DNA from: Ophioceras dolichostomum
Taxonomy: Eukaryota; Ascomycota; Sordariomycetes; Magnaporthales; Ophioceraceae
Direction of reading: 5' to 3'
Length of the DNA: 64,000 bases
Assembly (NCBI GenBank): GCA_003049485.1
Contig: PYST01000004.1
Location: forward strand, 124,001-188,000
Below the pieces are notes generated by a model that did not search any database, was not told the DNA's origin, and saw only the letters and a list, made by a program, of their open reading frames with translations. This document shows positions 1-11,171 of the stretch, one piece after another. The translations under genes were made by a program, and so were the position numbers. How positions within the stretch are numbered: the stretch's first letter is position 1; every line of letters starts with the position of its first letter.

Positions 1-671
1 AGGAGCGGTCAGACGTTCGTTGCTCGCGTGAGACGGGACCAGCCACTAGGTACCTATAGGTCGCTAAGAGAAGTTTTCAGAGCCTGAGCCTTTCTTTTTT
101 TTTTTGACGGCATATGTGAACCGCACAGACAGTGAATGAAGAGTGGCATGATAGGGGCGCTGTTGGCGTCCACGGGCAGTGAATACGGGAAAGTTCGGAC
201 GACAGATAATGGGACACACAAAACAGCGCCATTGGGCGGGCGGCCTCGACCATGGGATGGGATCAGCCGTCCAGTTTTATCAATCATCAATGCGAACGAA
301 AATATTGCTTTTTTTTTTTGACCGCTGTTCCTCCTCCTCCCGCGTGTGGCGCTCGACGGCGGGCTGCATCTAGTGGTGTGTGTGCGTGCCGCACGCACAC
401 ACACCAGCAGCCAGCGCATCGGGATTGGGGCTGGGGGTGTGACGGACAACAGGGAGTGAGTGGCGGTTGGTGACTGACAAGCCCAGGTAGCTTCGGCAAG
501 CCGTGACAGGCAAGCCACGCCCCCCACCCGCCGCTGGCATGGATTTCCGTCTGTGCGAAATCAAGGGAGGGAGCAGGGAGGAAGGGAAGGACAGATCCAG
601 GAAAGAGAGAGCGGGGGTCAAGCGAGGCGGGAGGTGATCGAGTCCTGTCGCTCCCCCCCCCCCGGCCCAAC

Positions 672-696
672 NNNNNNNNNNNNNNNNNNNNNNNNN
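672..696. other. Assembly gap (25 N) flanked by poly-C
   Basis: Twenty-five N bases lie between a C-rich tract ending at about 671 and another starting at 697. This pattern suggests that sequencing failed in a homopolymer. The true length is unknown. Confidence 0.97.
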
Positions 697-1020
697 CCCC
701 CCCGGTCCAACAGCCAACGGGGATTTTCCCAACCCCCTCTTTCCTCTCTTGAGGGGACTGCTTCTGAGATAACCGGAAGGATACGGGAGGGTTGATGGAA
801 TTGTTATCGAGTCTGTTTTATTTCTGGCGTCTGTCTGTCCATCAGTGTGTTTAGGCTAGGTACACATGTCGAAGTCGCCATCAGCGACTGTCGTTCTGTA
901 TATCATCATCACTATGGTATATAGACTAAAATATCGCGATCCAGGCACACAAAAGCTAAGGCGATCCAGCACTAAAGGGGACGCCTGAGAGAGCCGCCGA
1001 GGGGTATATAACAACGGAGG

Positions 1021-1039
1021 GAGAGAGAGAGAGAGAGAG
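1021..1039. repeat. (GA)n microsatellite
   Basis: A perfect GA dinucleotide run of about 9.5 units in non-coding sequence, within a wider purine-rich stretch. Confidence 0.9.
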
Positions 1040-1555
1040 CAGGAAAACAGAAAACAAAAAGAACACTCAAAATATGTAAAAGAGACAGAACAGGCATGTG
1101 AGGAATACATTAGCTTCGCTCATCAAAGTATGCGAGATAAACCTCAATATGGTCCTCCTTTTTCTGCTCTTCCTGCTCTGCTGTAGGATGTGTGAGAGAC
1201 GCTATACCCGAGCAGACTCTTTATCGAAAGAGAGAGAAGGAAAAAAACGCCAGCCAGTTCAGCCACCGATCCTTAGCAGCAGTGGTCTAAAACTCCTCCC
1301 TTACTTTTTTCCCGAAAAAAGAAAACCCAGAAAGTCCCGTATCCGCAAGCAGCGCCCAAAAAAAGATAGTCTTCGTTCGTCTCGTCGTAAACTATACATG
1401 GCTCCCACAAGAATGACATTCTGCCATGTCTTGGGTACTTGGTTGTTATGTCGTACGTATTCGTGGTGAGGTCGTGGGTGTTGGTGTATATTATTGTATA
1501 TGTGGTCGGTCGTAAGAGTGTGTGTGGGATGGGAGAGGGGCGCAAAAAGGAGGGC

Positions 1556-3321
1556 TCATAGGCCGGTTTTCTGATCTTGCGCCTTCGGCTCGCCATTCGA
1601 TGGCTGTTGGGTAGGTTTTGCGGCGGACTCGAACCGCGGCTCCTGGGGGATGGGTGACAGCTCCGTTCCCGCCGTGACCAGGTTCGGGCTTCTAGTTCGG
1701 GCGCGCTGTTGAGCACTGCTGCTGCTGCTGCTGCCGGCGCCGCCGGAGCCACCTGCTTGGTTGAAGGAGAGGAGGCCGCCGAGGTCTTGGATCAGGGCCG
1801 TGGAGCCCCGGCGCGAGCCGGTGGAACTGGCCTGCATCGTAGGTGAAGGCGCACTGCGCGGGGACAAGGGGTCAATGCTGGATAGATAGCTGTCCCTCCG
1901 CATACTCCTCCGATCGTCGTCATTACTGTTGCCGTCGCTCAGGAGGCCTCCTACGTCGAAGAACGAGACCTTGCGCGGTGTTGCCGTCGAGTTGCTCCGT
2001 GATGAAAGAAGCTGGTCGCGGGTTAGGAGCGACGAGTCGCTGCGTGTGCCGCCGCTTGTTCGGCGGTCTGATGGGAAGTTCCAGCCCTCCATGTCTCCGG
2101 CGAGGCGAGCTAGTGGCGCTGGGTGATAGAAGACTCCGCCGATGCTGGGTGTGGCGGGAGAGTCCGGCATGTCACGCAACTCAGGGTTGACGCCGAGGCC
2201 CAGGTCGCGCACAAGATCCTCGTCGCTGCCCCAATGGCGGATCATGGTCGGCCGGCGGGATCGTGAGCCGCTGGAACGGTCTACCGAGTCGACGATCGAG
2301 CCGTACTTGAACTTTCGTTTCTTGGTGCCGCGATCCCGTACAAAGGTTCCCAGGACCAACGCGTTGGACGCAGCCGTCGCAAATAGCAGTTCAACTGAGG
2401 CCAGCAGAGATCGCATCTGCTGGCTGCTCCCGCTTGCGACGACATGTGGAACTCGGTACAGCGTTGCACCGACGACAGACAGGCTCAGCGCGAAGAGAGA
2501 GACTAGTTGCGCCTTCCGCTTGACCGTCATAGCGCTCCGTAGAATGATGGGTGTCGGAAAGAACACCAGGAGCAGATCTGTCATCACGTTGCAGACGGAC
2601 AAGGTGAGAAGCTGCGCATAGCCCTGGCGACACTGGCCACCCGGGTCCGGTAGGACCTGCCAGTAGTGATTGAACGGCTGACACTCGGCCAGAGTGGCAA
2701 TGACGACGGCCACAAAGGTCGCCGCTAGGATAACCCTAACGACGGTCAAGGCAATGTCATATGAGCGTTCCCAAGATACCCCAGTAAGACGCTTAAAGAA
2801 CTCGAGGATCGCGGCCTTTAAGGTCCAGAGTCTGTGATGTGGTAGATGGGGTCAGTTATCGAGGAGTGATGTAATAGGTACCTTGGCGCCAGTTAGGTGG
2901 TCACCAGGCAAGCACCAAGTCACAGCCTCCAGCCACAAAGCAAGGGATGACGCAAGGGATGGGTGGATATCAATGGCAAGACATACGTAGTGGCGTGCAA
3001 GATGCGGCTCAAAAGCACCAGGCCGCTCGCTACCGACTTATTCCGGAGGTCCTCCGGACTTAGATTTTGGCCCTCGAAGTTTGCGTTGTTAGTACCGTAA
3101 AGGAGAATCACATGTACGCATACCATACGCGCCACCAACGGCACTATGGCGATGAACGCAATGCGGTCCTCGGTGAAGAGCTTCTCGCTCCGTACGAAGC
3201 GGCCGGATATCCTGACCAGGACAATGGTGGCGCAGAAGGCAGTTATCCACCAACAGACGAGGAGCGTCGGCTTGTCGGAGTGAAAGTCGCGATACGGCGG
3301 CGGTGCCGAGTACAGCGACAT
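1556..3321 (-). CDS. Fungal rhodopsin-like 7-TM integral membrane protein
   Basis: Two exons, 3321-2987 and 2831-1556, flank a 155-nt intron with donor GTATGT and acceptor CAG. The product is 536 aa. The spliced join restores the family-typical stretch around HATTLWTLKAAILEFF. Seven hydrophobic helices fill about residues 20-275, followed by a Ser/Arg-rich cytoplasmic tail of about 250 residues. This matches the large Pezizomycotina 'rhodopsin domain' family (PF20684/SAT4-like) of plasma-membrane proteins, most without a defined ligand. No retinal-type Lys was identified, so light sensing should not be assumed. The ATG at 3321 is the first in frame. The tail is low-complexity (SSSSS, many RS and SP) and probably a phosphorylation target (inference). 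The 6.2 kb upstream has no recognised gene. Confidence 0.85.
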
Positions 3322-6300
3322 GGCTACGGCTGACGGGCTGGTCTAGCCGGGTGAGGCGGGCCACGCCCGTCAACCTCCGTAGAGGGACGAGCGGGGTGGG
3401 AGAGTCGACTTCAGTGGCGACTTCAGCCCAGGTTGCAGAAGTGAGGTCGATGTGGTGAGGGATGCCGAGGCCGGGAGGTCTCGGATTCTCGTTGACAATT
3501 CAATTGTTGTGGTTGCAGCGCGGGGTCAATGGCGATTGTCGATGAGACTGGGGCCAGGCCCAGGCGTTGCGGCGGGGGCGGCCTCCTGAAAGTCGGTAAC
3601 AATGCGATTGTTCTCGTGGGATGCACGATGTACTACTGGTGGTACTTCGCAACTCGATTTGGCAGGGGCCCTTATGCGGCCTATGAATCTCCGTACCCTC
3701 GCACTCGGTGGCACTGAGAACCGGGCAAAAGGCTCGCTAATAACGAGACACGAAGTCGGGGACGATAACGCTTGTAGATATCGTTCGTGTAAGCTGGCAA
3801 CGTGGTCGAGTGGGTGGCAGCGATGGTGGTGGTGGTGACCAGGTATTTCGATTCGGTTGTTGCTGGTGTTCCTCGGTTTGCTGGGGCTACTGCTGGCACC
3901 CGAAGTAGTTCCCGTTGCATGAACGGACTCGAGGTTCACGGCGGCTACCACAACGGCATGGATTTGAATATGGGTTTCGAGGATCGTTGGAGTGCATTCT
4001 TGCACTGTCCCAAGGATATTTCGTGCAACAGGATGGACGACGGCAGCAAGCACGCCCACAAGAGCACATGTGTAGCTGAATCGGGGGAAGAGGAGGAGAG
4101 GAGGAAAGGAAGAGGGAACAATAGGTCGAGATAGGGACGACGAGACGGGACGAGACAGGTAATATGGCTCCGCAATTGCAGGTTGGCAAGAAGCGACTTT
4201 GCAGCAGCTCTGGTTGCTTGCGCGCTTTTCTTGTCAGTGAGTGGTGGACAAGGAGAGAAGGGGTCGGCTGAAGAGCTCAGGTGTGGGTGCCAGGGTGGGT
4301 TGGCAAAGAGGCAAGTTGGGTGGGTGGGTTCGACTCGACTTGGGTTGGTACTTTGGGGTGCTGGGTTGTCCAGGGCTGCCAAGCCAGCGGCGACCGGGGG
4401 AGGGGAGGGGCGTGGGTGAGTGGGTGAGCGGGTGTGAGATGGGCTGGCGCTGCTGGCAAAAGCTGGGACGAGAGGATGGATGGGATGGATGGTGGGAGAT
4501 ATCGTCGGTTGGGGTCCGATGGGTGTGGGACAGTGAAGGTGGGTGCTAAAAACTCAATGCCAGCAGCAAGGAGCTCCCAGGGAGTATCGTCCGCCAATGT
4601 CCGCCAGTTCCCGCCCGCCCATCATGCACGAACGGATGGATACAATCCATTCCGTAGGTACGATTGTTGTAAAGATGCGGTGACTTCTTCCTTCGCCATA
4701 TCTTGCTTGCTTTTATCTATGCCCACGATATTTCGCAGCTCGGCGAATGCGTAGCCCTGACCTAGGCAGACAGAACAGGCCAGTCCACCCGACCTGACCC
4801 AACCTGGGCCTTTTGAGGTGGCCATCCTCTGCTAGCTGAAAGTATTGGAGGAGGTGGCACCGGATAGTCCAGTCTGGGTCTTCCTCTTTTTCATGCTGGT
4901 CCGGCAGTGGTAACCTTTCGCCTTTGCCGCCGTCCGTTGGAGGTTCCGCTCCGCGAGGCGGAGTGTCCAGCTCCATCAAGCCTCAAGCCTCCGAAAGCAA
5001 GCAGGAACACCACATCGCATCCTTTTTTTGGGGAGACATGGGAACGCGGGAGCGGACAGATAGGAGGCCCCTTTGTTTCCCTCCCACGTTGGGATTCCCA
5101 GCCAGCCACTTAGGTGTCATTGTGGGCGTGCTCAGGCGCTAGCCTTTTGCTGCTGTGCATGTGCTGCCTATGATAGGTAGTTGTCGTGTTGCCGTAAGCA
5201 GATATCACCATCGTACGTCCTCGACTGGTTTTCCGGTAGATGGTTATGACCCAGCATGCACTGCGCCGCTGCACCGTGCAGTTCTAACCATTGAGATTGA
5301 TGGCAGCGCCCGCTTTCGGGACGCAGAACGTCGAGTAGGTCAGTCACCGCCAGCTTGCAGCCCGCAGCCCACAGCCGCTAGTCCGCACCAATACATCTAA
5401 GAAGAGTCTAGTGCATTGGATTGGCTCCAGCGACCGTTGATAGCGGATAGCGAACTCATGGTATGGTGCCTCGCGGGCCGTCACGCAAGGACGCCGCCGT
5501 TGTTGGCTGCTGAAGCAATCCGTACTACTGTCCTAGTGGCGACTCAAGTCCATCGTGGCTTTCGAGTCGTATGTAACAAGCCTCGACCTAGCATCGTGTT
5601 ACTTCTGTACGACGAGGGCCTTTCGTGAAATGCTGGGGGGAAGCCAGCAAAAGGGCATAATTTGGTACAGTACGGGATACTGCGTAAGCTCGCTTGCTCT
5701 GCCGTGTGTGCGTGTGTGCCACTCACACTGCAATCGATGGTGGGCAAGTGGGTGGCGGGAAGAGGATAGGAGAGGTTGGTGGTCGCCGACCAAGGTACCC
5801 GTGGAAGTGTTGAGCCGTGCGTTGTGGGCGAGCCGGGGATCAGTGATGATGGGAGGTGGGCCATTCCTTCAGAAGGAGAGATAAGAGACATGCTGGTCCG
5901 CCACTCCCCCTGTCCTCCCTCGGTGCTAGGGCAAAGAACAAAGAATTCGAGAGATTGGTGAGGCAAAGGTAGAGGGGCAAAAAAAGGCGGCCAAGGATTC
6001 GCTGGCTAGTAGTGTGGTTCCTTGACAAGCGTCTGTTGCAAGCGTCAAATGTGGCACCGTGGTATCTTTTCCCACTGACTGGTCTCCGTTGCCTGTCCCT
6101 GGCTGTCAGTCGTCACCGGATCTTTGAGCCTAGGAGGGGCAGACGGCACAAACGGAAGGGCTAAGGAGTTCCAGGCAATAACCAGTGTTCAATATAGTCG
6201 AATCATTTCCTTTTCAATATTCGCGGATCAGGATTAACCACGAAGGGTTCAGTTGAGGTCTCAGGGAACAGACGTCGCGTGCTCTCCAACGAGTCAACGA

Positions 6301-9300
6301 GGAACAGGAGGGGAAACAAAACGGGAAACACGCCGAACAGTTTGGCGCAAAACAACATTTTGCCCTTGGCAGATTGCACGTGTCAAACCCATGTCCTTGA
6401 TGATCGGTCGGCGATGGTCCATGCCAGCCCTGCCTAGCACGTTCCGTACATTGTACTGTCCTACGTAGTAGGTCGGCTTCTAGCACTCTGGCGCGGGGGC
6501 GTGAGAGAACAAAGCACCATGATTGATGGATGATGACGGGCGTGGCGGAAATCCGGGGTTGGACACCGAGGCTATTCAAGTCTTCTGGACAGGCGACGAC
6601 TCGTGAGATCGCCGTCACTGGCCATCATCGTTGAAAATAACAGATGCTGGAAAAGAAAAACAGGCCACTCTTCTCCCACTATTCGAGGAGACAAATTTGG
6701 GATGGAATGAATGTCTCAGCAACAGCAAATATGTTGTAGGAGTGACTTTTGGCACCCTGAGATCGGCAAGTGGGATACGACATTCACCGGTTTAGATGGC
6801 CAGCTGAGAGAGTCTCTTGCGTGTGCGCGCAGTTCGCAACCAACCGAAAATACCACCAGACTGATATTACTTTTCTATTGCAGCCAGTCGCAGATATTGA
6901 GGTCTCGACTCGCCTCCGACCCCTCCATCGCCATCAGCCGTAGGCGGCCTGGCTATTGGTCCCCCTTCGCTCCCTTCAATCCCTTGGACCCGTCGTCGTG
7001 CCTCTCTGGTAAGGCGACTTCTGTGCACTCACATCCTTCCCTCGACAACCATGCTCGGGATGTCAGTACTTACAACCTCTGTACAGCACAGTTCCAAGGA
7101 GTGGCGGATGACCGAGTATTACGGAATGCCGCATGGTGCAGAGCACACTGGATGCCACAAAAAGGAGGCGCCCGCCCAGCCTGCAGACAATCCTCAGGTG
7201 GTTCCACCGAGATACAACTCTCCTCAACTCCTGCTCCCACTTTGATTTCTGACTGGACGTCCTTTTGTATCCCCACGATCTGGTCCGAGGAAGGCAGGTG
7301 GATGGCGAAGGTGTGCAGGATAAGGCTGGTATTGTGCATACCAAGGTACCTAGCTCGGTTCCAAGTATGAGGACGGCTGTTGGATAACTGGACTCTCGAC
7401 TCCAACTCGGCCCCGTTAGTTACCGGGCAGATCTGAAGGGAGCTTTGAAGCGGTCCTGCGTGGTGGAGATTTGTTCGTGGCCAGTGCCGAGCGAGCGGCC
7501 ACTGGGATACATCTCCATCTCTCGACATCACAATTTACGGATTCCTCGTCGCTAAGCATTTCCTATCCTGTCTGTAGGCACTTATCAGGAAGCTATTATC
7601 AGTGTATCAATAGAGACCAAGTTCTCGAAACTGACAGAATTCAACCCTTGTCCGTGGTTGCGGGCGCCAGAAAATAAACTGGTAGCCTGAATCTGAGAGA
7701 TAGCAGCGGGGTGGTACGATTTCCAACTTTGGAGTACTGTGACTTAGCCTTTCCTGAAACCTACGAGCTTAGCCTGGGCGAACGAGTTCGACTCGCGGGA
7801 CGATACTTGGGTGTGGAAGATACCAAGGAGATAGCCTGTAGATACCGGGCTAGCATGTAGGCATGTATCATCACCATGAGTGCCTGCTTTCTTCGGCGTG
7901 CGATCCAACCGCTTGTGGTGACCGAGCTGCCCTTCGATCGGGACAAGACCCTGCTCATCTGGTATCTTCTTTGGGGGGGGATAAGAAGAGGGTATTAAGA
8001 GGGAGGGTGTGCAGCTTAGTGGATTAGATTACCCCACGCACACCCAGGAAGACAAGCGTCGATGGAGATTTGCACACTCCCCCTCATTGAATGCACTCAC
8101 TCCCTCCCCGCTCATCACAGCCACTCAATACGTTGGATGTGCCATTCAAGTACAAATTCCTCGGTTGCCTGCTCATACTCCTTACCATTGCCCAACTCCC
8201 GTCGACATTCTCGTGAGGAAGCTCTCTCCTCGATCCTACTTAAGTTTGTTGACCTGCGTTCTCTCCCGCCTTGCCGTCCCTCATCCACTCCCATTGTCAA
8301 CATCAATGCTCCGCTCAGCCCCTTGAATGAACCTGATGACGACGACGCAACAAGTGCGGAACATCTGTACGCCTCTACGGCCTACCTACTCTATATGATT
8401 GTTTTCTGAGACTTACAGGAAATAGCTCAAGTTCGACTGTAGGTACCTACCTCTAGGTAGGGTAGCTATCAACACTAGGAATTAAACCGAGAGAAGCAGA
8501 GGATGGACCTTGATAGCCACGAAGAAAGCACGTGAACTTTACAGGTGGCTGTCATCGTAACCTAGGAACTCACACCTGTCAGTTCCGCCAATGATGCATA
8601 AAGGTTGGGGCCAAGTTTCTCCATTTATCCCAGCCTGCCGGGTCTTCGCAGAGTAATAAACAGAAACACACGTTGCAGCATCTCCGTCCACATCCCTTCC
8701 ATATTGGGTGGGGTTAACAAGTAGATCTTCCGCCCACCGAGCCACCAAGGGGAAACCTTTCTGCTGTTCATTTGTGGGTGACGAATCTCCTCGACAGTGC
8801 TGCAGCAGGGAGGTAGGCATGGCTCGGTCGCCACCACGAACATCGGGCCGTATAACGTGGAACGCGGGGTGGTGAGACAGCGGGGCGAAAGGATAGGCGG
8901 GTGTGACGGCTCGACGGGTAGTGGAAAATCGCGGCACAACGGATTGCCGTAGGACCGATCGCCGGGGGCGGCCAGCCTGCCTGCCAGCAGCCTACTGGTG
9001 TCAGGCTGGGGCATCATGAGTCTATGCTCTATACTCTCCCTACTGTACTGGACATATCCAGCCGACACGGCAGTCCCCCCTAGGCACACCCAGCCGACGA
9101 TATCTTGGCCTTTCTTTTCATCGCCTTCTGCTTCCTTCCCGCGTTATGGTCAATGCAATCATATCCGGGGGCCGCCTCGCATCCATTTCAGTGCGTGCGT
9201 GCGTGCGTGTTCTTTGACCCGGGTGTTCTGTTTCTGCCTGTTTAGGAAATCGTACTATACGCCTCGTTCCTCATTAGGAATAACAAGTCGAGCCGTGGCC

Positions 9301-9556
9301 CCTGCGTCTGAAGAGCGCACCTGCGGGTGCGCTTCTTGGGCAACTCTCGACCCAGACGGATGCCGCCAAAAAAGGAAAAGGAGCACAGTCCTCCCACTCA
9401 TCGAAGACGAGAGATTGTTCTTTCTTCGTACATGCTTGTAATTCAGTCGAAACGGGAATAGGGGGTAGAAGGAATCCCAGCGTCCGAATCGGCCTGGTTC
9501 CAACTAGGTATCCTGTCACCACTGACTTACCTCCCCGCCGGACGCAGCCACCATCG
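3322..9556. other. 6.2 kb stretch without a supportable protein gene
   Basis: Many short overlapping frames occur on both strands, but none shows a domain, a signal peptide with a plausible mature protein, or exons that join into a conserved sequence. The longest, 6711-7370 on the plus strand, looks like translated noise. No tRNA or rRNA was recognised. The sequence is not AT-rich, so it does not look like RIP-mutated repeat. It could hold non-coding transcripts, long UTRs or a lineage-specific gene that cannot be recognised by reading. Confidence 0.5.
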
Positions 9557-10516
9557 TCAAGGCCACAGCTCAACCGTCTCCCATTCCTCCTCCGCTGCGA
9601 CCTCCCCACCCCCGGCGTCCTTTCGCCCACCAACGAACTTGTAGAGCCACCGTCGCGGGTCTTGAGTAAGGAGCACCTGATCCACCTCCTCGGGAACGAT
9701 GACGCAAACCCTGAAGTTCCGTCTTGCCAGCTCATCCTCCAGATCCTCGACCTTCTGACCCAAGCCCTCGCCGGGACCCGGCGCCGTCGTCGCCCGCGGC
9801 GTCCCCGGCGCGGGGTTGCGGAACGTGCCCCGCATCGCGGGAGACACGTTCCCAAAATGGCCCGTCACCTCCATGGCCCAGCTCCAGCAGCCCTCGCCAC
9901 TTGCACCACCACCACCACCACCACCACTTCCCAGCCTCCGCATCCGGGGCCCGACAGTCTCCCGCGCACTCCGCCCCTCCTCGCCATCCGGCCCTGCCAC
10001 GCCTCCATGGCCGAGCACCCACACGGCGCCGCGTACGCGCCACTGCGTCTTCGCCTCAGGCACCCACCACACCGCCTCGACGGGGCCGCCGCCGCACGGG
10101 TCCGACTCGGGGCAGAACTCGGCAAACTTGTCCATGCGCACGTCCGTCGTGAACACAGGCAGGTCGCTCTCGAACAGCGGCGGGTTGCGGCGCGCCGGGT
10201 TGAGCTTGTTCTCCGGGAGGGTGGCCCACATGCCGCGGAACACGCACGTCCTGGCACGCGGCGTGGGCGACGAGGAGGACGAGGAGGACGATGAAGATGC
10301 AGGCTGGTGAACGCTGCTCAGCACGAAGGTCGCCTGGTCCATCTCCGAAATATGCTGGAGGAAGAGCGCCCGCCACGGCGCCACGGCCCGCGAGGCGGCT
10401 GTGGGTGGGGAGGGCATGGTAAGGAGCCGTCGAGGATGATGCGCAGTAGTAAATCTTCTCGGAGGGGCGAGAGGAGTGATGAAATTGGTGGGCCTCAGCG
10501 GCCTGATGATGAGCAT
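9557..10516 (-). CDS. PPOX-type FMN-binding protein (Alr4036 family)
   Basis: A single exon encoding 319 aa. It resembles the fungal pyridoxamine 5'-phosphate oxidase-like Alr4036 family, split-barrel proteins that bind FMN. Supporting stretches are APWRALFLQHISEMD with FVLSSVH, RARTCVFRGMWATLPENK, ESDLPVFTTDVRMDK, EAVWWVPEAKTQWRVRG and the C-terminal RRWLYKFVGG...WETVELWP. The first in-frame ATG (10516) adds an Arg-rich, acid-free leader (MLIIRPLRPTNF...) that looks like a mitochondrial presequence. The second ATG (10417) gives the core protein of 286 aa, so either start or both may be used. A poly-Ser run (about residues 65-75) and a poly-Gly loop (about residues 205-215) interrupt the fold and are probably surface loops. 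Whether it oxidises pyridoxamine phosphate is unknown; many family members do not. Confidence 0.85.
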   Translation of the reverse strand: MLIIRPLRPTNFITPLAPPRRFTTAHHPRRLLTMPSPPTAASRAVAPWRALFLQHISEMDQATFVLSSVHQPASSSSSSSSSSPTPRARTCVFRGMWATLPENKLNPARRNPPLFESDLPVFTTDVRMDKFAEFCPESDPCGGGPVEAVWWVPEAKTQWRVRGAVWVLGHGGVAGPDGEEGRSARETVGPRMRRLGSGGGGGGGASGEGCWSWAMEVTGHFGNVSPAMRGTFRNPAPGTPRATTAPGPGEGLGQKVEDLEDELARRNFRVCVIVPEEVDQVLLTQDPRRWLYKFVGGRKDAGGGEVAAEEEWETVELWP

Positions 10517-11171
10517 CTGCCCGAGAACCAGCCAACCGGACTTAGCTCGGAGCTCAGGTCCACCTAGCGTACTTCCGAGAAGACGAAAGGGTTGGCGGCC
10601 TGAAAGAAGTCGCAGTACATGCTCCGTGGTCCCGGTACCGCAAATTGACACTTTTAGCGCGTCAAAATGCGAAGCGATGATGTCACTGTTGGATGGTATT
10701 TTGTCGAGATCGTTGGGATTAAGACCTGATCAGATCGGTCCGGATGGCGACCGAATACGTTGTACATGGCGCTTGGGCCACTAATGCTCGCTAACGCGGA
10801 CCCCTGAATCGCGTTTGGGCCGAGTTGAGGCCAGCCTTCTCGGCTCAGATGCAGCTACAGAGTAACCTTCAGGAAGGTATGACAAAACATGCCCATATCT
10901 GACATCGCTTGTATGTTGGCCTAACAGACATGCATCCCTTAGTATACCGGATCCCTAAGTGTACTCGCGCTTCCAGCGTGCCGCCTCCTTGCTTTCAGGG
11001 CCGACAAATTCACCACCTGTGTCATGACATTAAACATATGCCTATACGAACGACCCATAAATAGGTAATGAATCAGACTCGTACAAACCACTTAGTAAAT
11101 AAAGCACGCAAGCAGCCAACAACCTCATAGCTCTCTACGAAGACCCCGTAAATGTGGGCAAAATGAAAAAC
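10517..11171. other. Intergenic region between the PPOX-family gene and the Zn2Cys6 gene
   Basis: This stretch lies 5' of the PPOX-family gene and 3' of the transcription factor gene; both are transcribed on the minus strand. It should hold the promoter of the former and the 3' UTR of the latter. No extra gene is seen. Confidence 0.6.

Larger units (their letters stand above)
1..1555. other. Intergenic region, no supportable gene
   Basis: No open frame here shows a recognisable domain or a convincing splice structure. The stretch holds the downstream flank of the 7-TM gene at 1556-3321, purine-rich tracts, a (GA)n run and an N gap. Short frames on both strands are low-complexity reads of these tracts. 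Confidence 0.6.

Noticed and set aside
3526..4059. 177-codon minus-strand frame with a His run
   Set aside because: No domain or conserved pattern, and several competing frames overlap it.
6711..7370. 219-codon plus-strand frame in the 3.3-9.6 kb region
   Set aside because: No domain, no biased composition typical of this genome's genes, and overlapping frames of similar length on the other strand. It looks like chance.
7775..7805. tRNA T-arm-like gagttcgactcgc
   Set aside because: The five-base stem does not pair in the required register, and no A box or acceptor stem was found upstream.
3322..9556. RIP-mutated transposon remnant in the gene-poor region
   Set aside because: The sequence is not AT-rich, and no transposase or reverse-transcriptase fragments or terminal repeats were seen.
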